From Nitrospiraceae bacterium (GTDB taxonomy: Bacteria > Nitrospirota > Nitrospiria > Nitrospirales > Nitrospiraceae): DNA of 57,526 nucleotides. Every line of letters begins with the position of its first letter. Position 1 is the stretch's first letter. The position numbers and the translations under genes are program-made. A model generated the notes under the pieces. It searched no databases. It was not told the DNA's origin and was given only the letters and a program-made list of their open reading frames with translations. Positions 34,750 to 43,246 of the stretch are shown in pieces. The stretch lies in NCBI GenBank assembly GCA_919902505.1, contig CAKKRE010000013.1:1-57526 (forward strand). Reading direction: 5' to 3'.

Positions 34750-36444
34750 TTACTTGGGAGCCACGATGACTTCTACTCTGTACGTGTCCCCGACTGTCGA
34801 AAGATCTGCTTCTAACCCTCGGGGGTTGCCCACTCGCCCGTCAGGATCGTAGATGAAGCACAACAACGTGGCTCCGTTCGGACGCCCGGAGTAATGGGCT
34901 TTGTCTGTGGCGATCTGCTCGGCGATGTCTCTGCTCGTCAATCCTGAGCGGGTCTGTTTGACCACCACCACCGTTTTTTCCCAGTCGAGGAGATAACTCG
35001 TCCGGCGAGCACCGTTGGCATAGGGCGGGGTCCATTCTTCCGTGCCCACCTCATCGAATTGTAACCGGAGAAGTGCGTAAAACAGGTCCTGCAGATCGTA
35101 CTCGTCCGTGATCTCCAGTGTAGGCCGGTATTCTTTTCGCAGCCGCAGTTGTCGAGCGACCAGGTGGAAGCGCGCACACATTCGGCGGAGTGTGTCGAGC
35201 GTTGCGCCCTCCGATTGAGGATGGTTCATATTCGTAGCCCGCGGCGTTGTGAGTACCGTTGGTGTGTCTGGCGGTTTGACGGGAGATATGAGCGGCGGTT
35301 CCGGCTTGGACTCGGGGACTGATGCGAGCGCGGGCATTGCTGGTGGGAGCGATACCTCGGTTCGAACTTGGGGAGCGGGTGGTCGAGGGTCGCGCGCTTG
35401 TTTTTCTACTGTTATCTCGGTTGTGGCTTGGCGTGCCGGAATCACCGCGACGGGGGCTGGAGCCGGTTTTTGTGCCGGGATGTCTGTTGGCTTGGAGTCC
35501 TGCTGAAGTGTCGGAGGGGGCTCGATAGGGGCAGCCGGCACAGGTGCCGGGGCGGGATTCATTCGTGGAATGGGGGGAATGGTTCCCGATGGAATAGTGG
35601 CCCGCGCCGGCGCCATTGTCGGTAGTGGTGTTGGGGCGGCCTCGCCGCGCACGGTCTGCTCCGAGGGCGTTGCGCTATTCGTAGATGGCGCGGCAACAAC
35701 AGGTTCTGTGGGCAGTGACGGTGAAGCGGGCAGGGATGCCGGCGCAGTTTTCTCAGCCGGGATCCCGGGGGCTTCAGATGTTACGGAGTGCAGCGGGGGC
35801 AGGCGTTGTATCGATGTATCGCGAATCGGTTGTGAGGCGGTCCCTGGGGTGACCGGTGGGGAGGCGGAAGTGGTCGAGAGGGGTGTTGTCGTAACGATCG
35901 GAGCGATGGGCTGAGCGGGGTGGCTGACGCTCGTCGTCGCTACGGAGACGGTTGCCGGAGCGTTGGTCATACTGACGGTTGCGGGGGGGGCGGTGCTCGG
36001 AGCCTGGGGTGGCGCGACTGGAACAGTGGGTTGACTCGGAGGAACTGCCGTCAGCGTGGGGCGATCAAGGGCTGCCGGTGGAGGGGGCGCGGTTTCGGCT
36101 GGTGTGAGGCCCAAAAGCTCAGCCTTCTGATTCTCCAGCGCGACGATCAATTCTTTGAGCAGCGTGGTGCTCTGTGCAGACTCCGTGCGATTGCCGATTC
36201 GGAGTTTGTGATTCTTGTGTGCCTGGTATTCCGGTGACTTTTCACCGAACAATCGCCGGATCGTTTCGCGAAAGGACAGTTCGGTTCTGGCGCGGACTGC
36301 GTCACGATAGGGGAAGCCATCTCTGCTCAGGTCATCGATTTGTGTGCTTAGTTCACGCAACGTGGTGATGCCGCGGTTGAGTTCTTCGACGGCGTGCTGT
36401 TTCGACCGGGATCGTTGCGGTTCGCTTGCTTTCGTTCGTGCCAT
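34750..36444 (-). CDS. Large Pro/Ala/Thr-rich linker protein with C-terminal DpnII/MboI-like nuclease fold, catalytic acids apparently lost
   Basis: 564 aa. Residues 1-115 are helical (RGITTLRELSTQIDDLSRDG, FPYRDAVRARTELSFRETIR, RLFGEKSPEYQAHKNHK), similar to domains that accompany REase-type proteins. About 117-400 is a low-complexity Pro/Ala/Thr/Val linker. The last ~155 residues match the DpnII/MboI-type PD-(D/E)xK fold (FHLVARQLRLRKEYRPTLEI, TDEYDLQDLFYALLRLQFDE, LLCFIYDPDGRVGNPRGLEA). From family memory the active strand pair reads about RxDFLL then VEVKxTR; here it is RRTSYLLDWEK then VVVVKQTR, so Asp is Ser and Glu is Val while Lys remains. Likely a non-cutting nucleic-acid or regulatory protein. 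No restriction methylase is nearby. Confidence 0.75.
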   Translation of the reverse strand: MARTKASEPQRSRSKQHAVEELNRGITTLRELSTQIDDLSRDGFPYRDAVRARTELSFRETIRRLFGEKSPEYQAHKNHKLRIGNRTESAQSTTLLKELIVALENQKAELLGLTPAETAPPPPAALDRPTLTAVPPSQPTVPVAPPQAPSTAPPATVSMTNAPATVSVATTSVSHPAQPIAPIVTTTPLSTTSASPPVTPGTASQPIRDTSIQRLPPLHSVTSEAPGIPAEKTAPASLPASPSLPTEPVVAAPSTNSATPSEQTVRGEAAPTPLPTMAPARATIPSGTIPPIPRMNPAPAPVPAAPIEPPPTLQQDSKPTDIPAQKPAPAPVAVIPARQATTEITVEKQARDPRPPAPQVRTEVSLPPAMPALASVPESKPEPPLISPVKPPDTPTVLTTPRATNMNHPQSEGATLDTLRRMCARFHLVARQLRLRKEYRPTLEITDEYDLQDLFYALLRLQFDEVGTEEWTPPYANGARRTSYLLDWEKTVVVVKQTRSGLTSRDIAEQIATDKAHYSGRPNGATLLCFIYDPDGRVGNPRGLEADLSTVGDTYRVEVIVAPK

Positions 36445-36552
36445 GCGTGCTGTCCCTCTGTTGAGAAAAGTCTATCCAAGCGGGTGATGTCTGGCAAGAA
36501 ATCCCTGCTTCTTCCCGTGAGTCGGGAGGCGCGGGGACGGGTGCGCGGGCGG

Positions 36553-37047
36553 TTAGTCAACCCACTCGACATCGCCGTTGCCGGGCCGCGTCGCGTTTTT
36601 CTGATCGGGAGTGGCGGGAGGGCCGGCTAAGACCTCTCGGACCAGCGACAACAGCGTTTCGCTTGTAAAGGGTTTCTTGAGAAAGGGTAGTCCCGCTCGC
36701 GCGAGGCCGCGATTCTGTAACTCAGAACCCGGGCTGCTGGACATGAGCAGGACGCGGATCTCGCGCTTGTCTTGCAGGAGCCGCTCAACCATGTCGAGAC
36801 CGTTCACGCGGGGATAGGGGTTCTTGGCGACGGAAAGTTGAAAGCCCGGTGGGGGCAGAAAGACATCGGCGAGCACGAGGTGAATCGGGCCGGGGTGTTC
36901 TGCATAGAGTCTGAGCGCTTCAGCACTGCCCGGTGCCTGGAGTACTGTGTAGCCGGCATCCCGCAAGGGTTTGGTACTGACAAGAAGGGCGCTGGGGTCG
37001 TCGTCGACTATTAAGATCGTCGAGGGCTGTTTTTCGCCGGGGGCCAT
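36553..37047 (-). CDS. Single-domain response regulator with loop insertion
   Basis: 164-aa receiver protein (STILIVDDDPSALLVSTKPL). The acceptor Asp is in HLVLADVFLPPPG. Before the usual NGLDMVERLL there is an extra ~15-residue segment (PPPGFQLSVAKNPYPRV) not found in standard receivers. The switch Ser/Thr region (VLLMSSSPGSEL) and KP lysine (FLKKPFTSETL) are present. No output domain. The kinase partner is unknown. The insertion sits next to the phosphorylation site and would change partner contacts. Confidence 0.88.
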   Translation of the reverse strand: MAPGEKQPSTILIVDDDPSALLVSTKPLRDAGYTVLQAPGSAEALRLYAEHPGPIHLVLADVFLPPPGFQLSVAKNPYPRVNGLDMVERLLQDKREIRVLLMSSSPGSELQNRGLARAGLPFLKKPFTSETLLSLVREVLAGPPATPDQKNATRPGNGDVEWVD

Positions 37048-37084
37048 GGTGGACTCCTCTGTTCGGTGTCTGTATCCCGAGGCC

Positions 37085-37927
37085 TCAGAATGGAGGGTGT
37101 TGCTCCTTCAGTCGTTCGTATTCGCGTTGCTCGCAACTGCCACGTTTGGGGCGTAGGGATTCAGGGACCTCCGCGAAACGGATGGTGCAATAGCGCTGGG
37201 CCTGGCGCCGCCGGTCGAGGTCTTGTTGTCCTTCGAGTTGCTGAAGTCGAACGGTGAGGTCGATGGCGGGAAGATCTTTGCCGGTCGGATGGTCCCGGCG
37301 TAGTGTGATCGCTTCGTCCTCACTCGAGCGAGGGTGGGGTCCGTTCAATCGCCAGCGGGTCAACACATCGTCCTGATTGAATACAATGATCAGGCCGAAG
37401 TGGGAGTAGTCCCAGATCAGTTCACCCTGCTCCGGGCGCGCCCAAATGGAGCGAGGCAGACCGTATCGATTCCAGATCTCGTCACGCAACATGCCCACCC
37501 GTGGCGTGAGATTCCGGATCGCCGTGATCTGCGCCTGAATCGGCGAAATGTCTCTCTGTGTCCCGGGACTGCTCTGTCTGTTGAGTGATTCCAGGGCGGT
37601 GCGCGGCACGCGCAGCAATCGCCACACCGTGATAAGCCCCTGCGCGCAGTCAGCCGGATGCAGGTCTTCGAAAATCATCTGGGTATCGATGGGAAATCCG
37701 CCGACTTCCTGAGCGCGAGTAAAATTTTTGACTTCTTGGACAGCGGCAACGTATGCGCGCTGGCGCCCGTCTTCCACGTTAGGGGCGCATGAAGCCCGTC
37801 CTGTGAAAAACACATCATCCCCGAAATGAAAGAGCGCTTGCTCGGTCCAAAACGGACGATTCTCCACAGCATGTGCTGTGGAGGTCACCACAAGACTCAG
37901 TAGTGTGAGGAGAAGGTAGCGAGCCAT
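37085..37927 (-). CDS. Exported protein of unknown function
   Basis: 280 aa. Signal peptide MARYLLLTLLSLVVTSTAHA. The mature protein has a helical and beta mix with no recognised domain (GDDVFFTGRASCAPNVEDGR, then ITVWRLLRVPRTALESLNRQ). The N-terminal part resembles the domains of stress-type or LPP20-like envelope proteins seen next door (Cys in ASCAP). The start at 37927 is chosen for the signal peptide; upstream in-frame sequence to 38089 is not signal-like. The lipoprotein gene lies 165 bp upstream on the same strand. Confidence 0.65.
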   Translation of the reverse strand: MARYLLLTLLSLVVTSTAHAVENRPFWTEQALFHFGDDVFFTGRASCAPNVEDGRQRAYVAAVQEVKNFTRAQEVGGFPIDTQMIFEDLHPADCAQGLITVWRLLRVPRTALESLNRQSSPGTQRDISPIQAQITAIRNLTPRVGMLRDEIWNRYGLPRSIWARPEQGELIWDYSHFGLIIVFNQDDVLTRWRLNGPHPRSSEDEAITLRRDHPTGKDLPAIDLTVRLQQLEGQQDLDRRRQAQRYCTIRFAEVPESLRPKRGSCEQREYERLKEQHPPF

Positions 37928-38092
37928 ATGCGCGGCTGGAGCAAGGACATTGGGGAACGGCACTCTTGCAGTATATCGCGCGGGGCAAAAAATACGACAA
38001 AAGAGCGATTTTGCACGTCGGGGGATTGTCAGCCAGAGATCGTTAATTATGTCCGCGGGCTGGATTGTCGAGCCAGGGCGGCGGGGCAATAG

Positions 38093-38779
38093 CTAGTAGT
38101 TCATGGAGGGAGTCAAATTTTCCCTGCCCGACGAGGCGGGGGCGGCGTGGGCCTTCGGCGGGCTCACTTCGGTGCTCATGAGGCCGGACCCCGGCGGGCA
38201 AACGTTCTCCGGCGCGACAGCGCCAGGATTGCGCAGACCCCAGGCCGTTGCGAGGGCATGACAGGTGAGGAGGCTGACCCCTTCCTCGATATTGCTGAAG
38301 CGTTCGGTCGACTGAGCCTTGCCGCTCCATTCGATTTCGCCGGTATTCACATCCACGGCTCTGAGGGCAACGGTGGCTGAATAGACCCGCTGGCTGTGAG
38401 GAAAGCCGCTGCTCCAATCCAAGGCCTCCCAGGATCCCACCTCGGCATTGCTGAACACCACCAGCCGAGCGCCGACGAGTTTGGCCATTCGCAGCACATC
38501 CGTTTCCAGATACTGGTAGCCCGTGAGGCTTACCTTCTGGTCGGCCGCCGCCTGCAACACCTTCGTATGGTCCACGACGAGAATGCCTTTTTTGAGCAAC
38601 CATGTGCTCGCACTCTGAACCGTGTCCGGACGTCCACCCCAGACGACTGCCCTGGTGTAGGGGGACGGGAGTTTGGAGTGGAAGCCATCCGTCGTCGGGG
38701 TTTCGATGAACGCGTATCCGTGGCAACCCGCTGTTGCCAAGAAGAGCGATAGGCAGATGAACAGATTCGCCGGTTTCAT
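38093..38779 (-). CDS. Lipoprotein, CsgG/DUF799-like
   Basis: 228 aa. The lipobox is at LFLATAGCHG. The mature part has a Rossmann-like TolB_N/CsgG-type pattern (STWLLKKGILVVDHTKVLQA, then DVLRMAKLVGARLVVFSNAE), followed by beta strands (VALRAVDVNTGEIEWSGKAQ). Proteins of this type assemble at the outer membrane or act in envelope stress. No fixed function. It is in line with the exported-protein gene downstream. Confidence 0.7.
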   Translation of the reverse strand: MKPANLFICLSLFLATAGCHGYAFIETPTTDGFHSKLPSPYTRAVVWGGRPDTVQSASTWLLKKGILVVDHTKVLQAAADQKVSLTGYQYLETDVLRMAKLVGARLVVFSNAEVGSWEALDWSSGFPHSQRVYSATVALRAVDVNTGEIEWSGKAQSTERFSNIEEGVSLLTCHALATAWGLRNPGAVAPENVCPPGSGLMSTEVSPPKAHAAPASSGRENLTPSMNY

Positions 38780-39051
38780 TGGTCTCTTTGGAAGAGCATG
38801 TGCTGCGAGTGCGTCGGAAGCCCAGGATTGTAATCAAGAGACCGTTCGGATGACGGCATTATACATGAACAATTCTACCTATGTCTGCTCTATTCGTCGA
38901 GCGGACTCCGCACTCGACGCAGGGCGGGCTCCTCTACCCTCACCTACGTATGCGAATTGCCGAGGGTTCGTTCGGTGAACCGGTCGAGGAGCTAGAGCGG
39001 TTGGGACGAGTGCCGAGGCAGGCGGCAGGAATGCGGAATGTGCCCGGAAAG
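38780..39051. other. Intergenic stretch, nothing supported
   Basis: About 270 bp upstream of the minus-strand lipoprotein gene, which presumably carries its promoter. Frames on the plus strand here are antisense to the small membrane protein further right and show no family match. Confidence 0.4.
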
Positions 39052-39086
39052 GCGGCGGTCCTGCTCATGGCTGTCAGAACCGCCGC
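39052..39086 (-). terminator. Hairpin, likely terminator of the 43-aa membrane protein gene
   Basis: On the minus strand GCGGCGGTTCTG pairs with CAGGACCGCCGC (12 bp, one G-T pair) around an 11-base loop, five bases after the stop codon. A short CTTTCC follows, so Rho-independent termination is plausible but the T-run is weak. Confidence 0.5.
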
Positions 39087-39090
39087 AGTC

Positions 39091-39222
39091 TCACAGGATC
39101 TCGACCTGCGGGAAGGCGTTCTGTTCGCCGGTCTTCTTCGGGCGGTCAGCCATGATCATGAGCTGAACGGCAATGAGGGGAAGAAGCGCATAACCGATGA
39201 GGATCAACGGGAACTCAATCAT
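39091..39222 (-). CDS. 43-aa membrane protein
   Basis: Short gene on the minus strand: ATG 39222 to TGA 39091. It encodes MIEFPLILIGYALLPLIAVQ, then LMIMADRPKKTGEQNAFPQV, then EIL. One hydrophobic helix (residues 3-23) is followed by a charged tail. AAAGGAG lies 7 bases upstream of the ATG. A 12-bp hairpin closes it downstream. The good ribosome site and hairpin support a real gene; a longer plus-strand frame covers it but has no ribosome site of note. No family recognised. Confidence 0.65.
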   Translation of the reverse strand: MIEFPLILIGYALLPLIAVQLMIMADRPKKTGEQNAFPQVEIL

Positions 39223-39662
39223 GATGGGACTCCTTTGTTATGTGGAGTGCCCACTGCAAGCTCGGTACCGTGCTGTGCGTCTACCCTAACACATTGATTC
39301 CTATAACTGACTGAGCGCATCCCCAAGAAATCAAGCGGATGCAAGGCAATAATCGATGGAGAGAACTGTGCAATGAGAACATTTTGCGCTGAGCCGGAAG
39401 GCCTAAGGGTAGCTGTACGAAAGGGAGACGCCGGTCGGATACGCGCTTCTCATTTTGAGAGACATCAACGTGCCGGCCTTTACGGGAGTTACTGAAGAAA
39501 AAGGGGGCGAAATCAGAACCCTCGATGGAGGTCATTTCAGGCAAGGCGGTAGGTGCGACGAGATCAGGAGGGTGATCGATCGAGCCATGACCTGGAGCCT
39601 GCGAGACAGCAGAGACAATTGCGGTGCAAGCGAATGACGGGCCATTGCAGCCCGAGGTTGGA
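39223..39662. other. Gap with no supported gene
   Basis: About 440 bp between the small membrane protein and tRNA-Arg. Neither strand shows a coding frame with a ribosome site or family match. It should contain the promoter of the small gene. Confidence 0.4.
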
Positions 39663-39739
39663 TGGTGCCCCCGACACGAATTGAACGTGCGACCCGCGGT
39701 TTAGGAAACCGCTGCTCTATCCAACTGAGCTACGGGGGC
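39663..39739 (-). tRNA. tRNA-Arg (anticodon CCT)
   Basis: A 77-nt cloverleaf on the minus strand, including an encoded CCA. Acceptor stem GCCCCCG pairs with CGGGGGC. The anticodon stem GCGGT/ACCGC encloses TTCCTAA, so the anticodon is CCT. The T arm contains GTTCAATTC. Confidence 0.96.
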
Positions 39740-39849
39740 GTAGGGATACGATACTGAAAGCGAGGAGGATTGTCCACCCAAAGTGACGCGCCTCCGAAGG
39801 GGTCGCTGCCGCCTTCGGAGGTACGTCGATCTCGAGCAGTGATGCGGTG

Positions 39850-40260
39850 CTAGCGTTGATTGGCTTGATCGCGCTTGCAGCTCTCTTCGGCCAGCATCCG
39901 TTGCCCGACTGAGCCGTCTTTTGGAATGCGTGCCATGCAGGCGTCAAGGCTATCACCTGCAGCGCCGGCCGCCGCCCGGTTTCCGCTCTTTGCGGTGGCA
40001 TTGCCGGCGATGGATTGGCGAAGCGCCTCATCTCTCTGACAGCCTTCTTCCGCGAGCTGGCGTGTGCCCGCTGTGCCGCCGGATTGGATGCGTGCCAGGC
40101 AGGATTGCAGTGAGTCATAGGCCTGCGCGGAGGCTTTCATGGCAGCGCTCGATGAGGACGTCGATGCGCCTCCGGTCATGGTCTCTTCGGTAGCACAGGC
40201 ACTGAGTAACAACAGTGATAAGGACAGAACTACAGCACCGTGAGAACGCGAGTACGTCAT
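39850..40260 (-). CDS. Lipoprotein with two internal Cys-containing repeats
   Basis: 136 aa. The lipobox is at LLLLSACATE. The mature part contains two copies of a ~29-residue unit: SLQSCLARIQSGGTAGTRQL (continuing AEEGCQRDEA) and SLDACMARIPKDGSVGQRML (continuing AEESCKRDQA). Each has two Cys about 23 residues apart, which suggests a disulfide-locked helical hairpin in the periplasm. AAGGAGGATCC precedes the ATG at 40260. An in-frame extension to 40296 lacks a signal. No known function. Confidence 0.72.
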   Translation of the reverse strand: MTYSRSHGAVVLSLSLLLLSACATEETMTGGASTSSSSAAMKASAQAYDSLQSCLARIQSGGTAGTRQLAEEGCQRDEALRQSIAGNATAKSGNRAAAGAAGDSLDACMARIPKDGSVGQRMLAEESCKRDQANQR

Positions 40261-40341
40261 TGAAGGATCCTCCTTGATCAAGAGCGATGGGCGCACAGTA
40301 GCATAAACCTTCTCTATCTGGAAACACCTCCGGAAGGTCGT

Positions 40342-41712
40342 TTAGGGGGGTGACACAGGACCCTGGCCCAGGAGTGCGAGTCGGGAAGGAATTTGTTTCA
40401 GCAGGTCGGGCCGTACCTGGAATATCCCTGGAATTCGATGGCCGATGGCATACACGAGTCCGCCGACTTGATTGCCCATCGCGAGGCGTCCGGCGACGCG
40501 CCCGTCTTTCCCGGTGGCGACGAATTCAGCTACGGGAGCCACGAGGCCGTAAGGCGCCAGCGGGCCGGCTTGTTTCAGGACACGTTCTTCCGCGGGCAGA
40601 TTGACGATACGGCTCACGAGCAGGTCTGCAACATCCTGGCGAAGCTTCTCTGTCGGCTGATCCTCGAGGATCCATTCGTTACGGTCATGAATGAGCACGT
40701 ACTGCTCTTCACGTGTCTTGATCGAGAGCATGGCGATGTCGCCGGTATCCACTCCGAGCAGTCGCTTATCCTGGAGGGTAAAGAGGTCTTTGGTCAGGTC
40801 CTTGATCGCCGAGGGGCTGACTTTGTAAATCGGGCCGTCCGGGGTGGTTTGGGCATAGGCTTCTCCAGTGGCCGGGGCGGGCTGATAGAGGCGGACCACG
40901 TGGTCCACCCCGGCCGCACTCAAGGTGACTTTTATTTTGGGTTTGGTCAGCATGGGTGCGAGCTTTTCCCGCTCAGGTCCCTGATCGACGATCGAGAGTG
41001 CTTTAAGATCTTCCAAGCGGAAGAGGAGGGCTAGGATCTCGGTGCGGTCCCCCTCAGCTTCAATGGGATAGCGGATTTTCCATTTCTTTTTCGGCTTTTC
41101 GTCCAACGCGTAAAGCACGATTTCTGTTGTGGGATAGGTGAGGCGCAGTCGCTCCGTCTCCTGTTGATTGACCTGCAACAATTCCTTGCGGCGTAATGAG
41201 AGCAGGGTTCTGTTCAGAAAGTCTTTAGGGGCCAGATCCGTCAAGAGCACGGCCTCGTCGGACGTTCTCAGGACATAGAGGGTGGAGGACAGGGGGCCGG
41301 CATCGCCGATCGAGAGCGTTTCCTGCTTGTCTCCTGCGGTCAGGGTGACGACTGTTGAGGGGTGGTCGAGGCCGAACGGAGTCAGCGAGGCCGGATGCAT
41401 TTCGACGAGGCGCGAGACCTTGCCCATGACTAACGCGCGGATCAAGGCCTGCACCTGCCGCTGGTCGGCGTCGGTTTGAAGGGGTGCGGTAATGGTCCAG
41501 GGTTGGCCGGGTGTGTGAGTCAATACCACCTCGCCGGATTGGCTGCGAACCGTCAGCGAGGTGATCTGCGCCTCGGTGAACGGCAGAATTTGTTTGGCCT
41601 GGGTGGCGGCTGCCACTTCGGTACGCTGGTCGGGGAGTTCGACGAGATAGAGGTACAGTCCAAGTCCTGTTAATACGCCTGCGAGTATGAGCGTCGGCCA
41701 GTAGCGCGCCAT
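40342..41712 (-). CDS. DUF4340 membrane-anchored protein of the Gld-type ABC operon
   Basis: 456 aa. An N-terminal membrane anchor (YWPTLILAGVLTGLGLYLYL) is followed by repeated beta-rich DUF4340 modules (WTITAPLQTDADQRQVQALI, then ADLLVSRIVNLPAEERVLKQ). DUF4340 proteins sit with GldF/GldG-like ABC transporters and probably form their periplasmic part. The gene is last in a four-gene minus-strand operon, 4 bp after the GldG-type gene. Length is normal. Confidence 0.88.
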   Translation of the reverse strand: MARYWPTLILAGVLTGLGLYLYLVELPDQRTEVAAATQAKQILPFTEAQITSLTVRSQSGEVVLTHTPGQPWTITAPLQTDADQRQVQALIRALVMGKVSRLVEMHPASLTPFGLDHPSTVVTLTAGDKQETLSIGDAGPLSSTLYVLRTSDEAVLLTDLAPKDFLNRTLLSLRRKELLQVNQQETERLRLTYPTTEIVLYALDEKPKKKWKIRYPIEAEGDRTEILALLFRLEDLKALSIVDQGPEREKLAPMLTKPKIKVTLSAAGVDHVVRLYQPAPATGEAYAQTTPDGPIYKVSPSAIKDLTKDLFTLQDKRLLGVDTGDIAMLSIKTREEQYVLIHDRNEWILEDQPTEKLRQDVADLLVSRIVNLPAEERVLKQAGPLAPYGLVAPVAEFVATGKDGRVAGRLAMGNQVGGLVYAIGHRIPGIFQVRPDLLKQIPSRLALLGQGPVSPP

Positions 41713-41716
41713 GGTC

Positions 41717-43246
41717 TTACAAACGACGCCGCTTCCGCCACACCAGGAGGCCGCAGAGGACGGTCATCGCCGGGAGCAGAATCACTTGGACATAGAGCAG
41801 AATGCGTTCCTGGAGTGGGTTGGGGGTAAAGGGTCGAACGGCGGGGTCTTTGGGGGTGAGCGAAATGAGATCCCGTTCTTCCGAGAGCCATCCCACCGTG
41901 CGTTGAAAGAAATCGCTGTTGCCGACGAAGTTGATAAATCCGTTGCTGGCAAACGCAGAGTTCCCGACGACCACTACGGCGGGGCGCGGCTTACCTTCCT
42001 CGGGCGCTTGCTTGGGGGTCAAGGCTACAGCGAGCGCGAGAGGGCCCTGCACGTCTTCCTTTTCGGTGTAGCTGACGACGCGCCCTTTCATATCGGTTTC
42101 GGCCCAACTGCGCGGCGAGGTGCGTGCGAGGGGAACATAGTCCCAATCTTTTCCTTGCTCTTCCTGGAACGTGAGATGGCGAGCGAGGGGAAACAGCACG
42201 GCCGCCGTCAATTCATGGGTAATTTCATGATCGGTAAAGGTGCGGACTAAGAGGGCGGTCAGGTCACCCTGCGCCAGTCGGTCTTGCAGATCGACCAGGA
42301 CGCCTGGCCCCAGTTCGAGCCCCCAGACTTTCAGCAGGTCGTCCATGTTGGATTGCGTGTCGGGATCGACCATCACAAGGAGGTGTCCCCCCTTGGCGAC
42401 GTAGGCCTGGATGCGCTCCTTCTCTTCTTTGGTGACCGCTCGTCGCGGGCCTGCAATGATCAGGACATCGGTGTTGTCCGGCACCGTGGATTCCTGAAGC
42501 AGCGTGACGGTGCCGATGTCATACCCCTGCTTCTGCAGCACTTCTTTCGTCAGTGCCAGCCCGCCGCGATCTGTGTCGTCCAGGCTTCGTTCGCCGTGCC
42601 CTTCCAGGAATACAACCCGTTTCTTGGTGTCTTTGGACACCCGCACGAGCGCTCCGGTAATTTCCACCTCAGCCGGAGACGTGATGCGAACTGATTGCGG
42701 GCCGCTTTCAAAGATCGCGATATCGGTTCTAGTGATGCCATAGTTTTGTGCGACTTTCGGCTGACGCTCGGGGTCGATGAATTGGACGGTCAGCTTGGAA
42801 CTGGCCTGCCGATAACTGTCGAAGCGTTCTTTATAGGCCTGGTACCCGGGGTCCTTTTCCCGCGTGAACACCGTGATACTGATATCCCGGGTGAGGTTGC
42901 GAAGGACGCGGTACGTTTCCGGCGCGAGCGTGTAGTTCTGATTCTCGGAGAAGTCCCAGCGGATCGAATGCCGCGCTGCGAGAAAGTTGACGATAGTGAG
43001 AATGGCCACAAACAGGGCCACCATGAGCGCACTGTTGGCACCCATGCGGGTCGATCGTTGAGAGGAAAAGGTCTTGAGGCGCTCGAAGTGGATGGCAAAG
43101 GCCCAAATGAGGGAGACGAGGGCCAGTCCTTCCAGCAGAGTCACGAGCCACAGTTTGTCGGGCACGAGGGTATAGGCGATCACTCCGGCAATGGCCAGCC
43201 CGGTTCCGATGGCGCCGATGGGAAGGGGGCGTCGTGTCATTTCCAT
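41717..43246 (-). CDS. GldG-family ABC transporter component
   Basis: 509 aa. Two N-terminal membrane helices (AIGTGLAIAGVIAYTLVP, VTLLEGLALVSLIWAFAI) and a third (NSALMVALFVAILTIVNFLA) precede a large periplasmic ABC_transp_aux/GldG domain (LAPETYRVLRNLTRDISITV, YGITRTDIAIFESG, VLIIAGPRRAVTKEEKERIQ). A C-terminal helix closes it (ILLYVQVILLPAMTVLCGLL). It works with the permease and ATPase next to it. It overlaps the permease gene by 10 bp. Confidence 0.9.
   Translation of the reverse strand: MEMTRRPLPIGAIGTGLAIAGVIAYTLVPDKLWLVTLLEGLALVSLIWAFAIHFERLKTFSSQRSTRMGANSALMVALFVAILTIVNFLAARHSIRWDFSENQNYTLAPETYRVLRNLTRDISITVFTREKDPGYQAYKERFDSYRQASSKLTVQFIDPERQPKVAQNYGITRTDIAIFESGPQSVRITSPAEVEITGALVRVSKDTKKRVVFLEGHGERSLDDTDRGGLALTKEVLQKQGYDIGTVTLLQESTVPDNTDVLIIAGPRRAVTKEEKERIQAYVAKGGHLLVMVDPDTQSNMDDLLKVWGLELGPGVLVDLQDRLAQGDLTALLVRTFTDHEITHELTAAVLFPLARHLTFQEEQGKDWDYVPLARTSPRSWAETDMKGRVVSYTEKEDVQGPLALAVALTPKQAPEEGKPRPAVVVVGNSAFASNGFINFVGNSDFFQRTVGWLSEERDLISLTPKDPAVRPFTPNPLQERILLYVQVILLPAMTVLCGLLVWRKRRRL

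Noticed and set aside
38881-39297. 138-codon plus-strand frame
   Set aside because: No ribosome site, no family match, and it overlaps the better supported 43-aa minus-strand gene and its hairpin.
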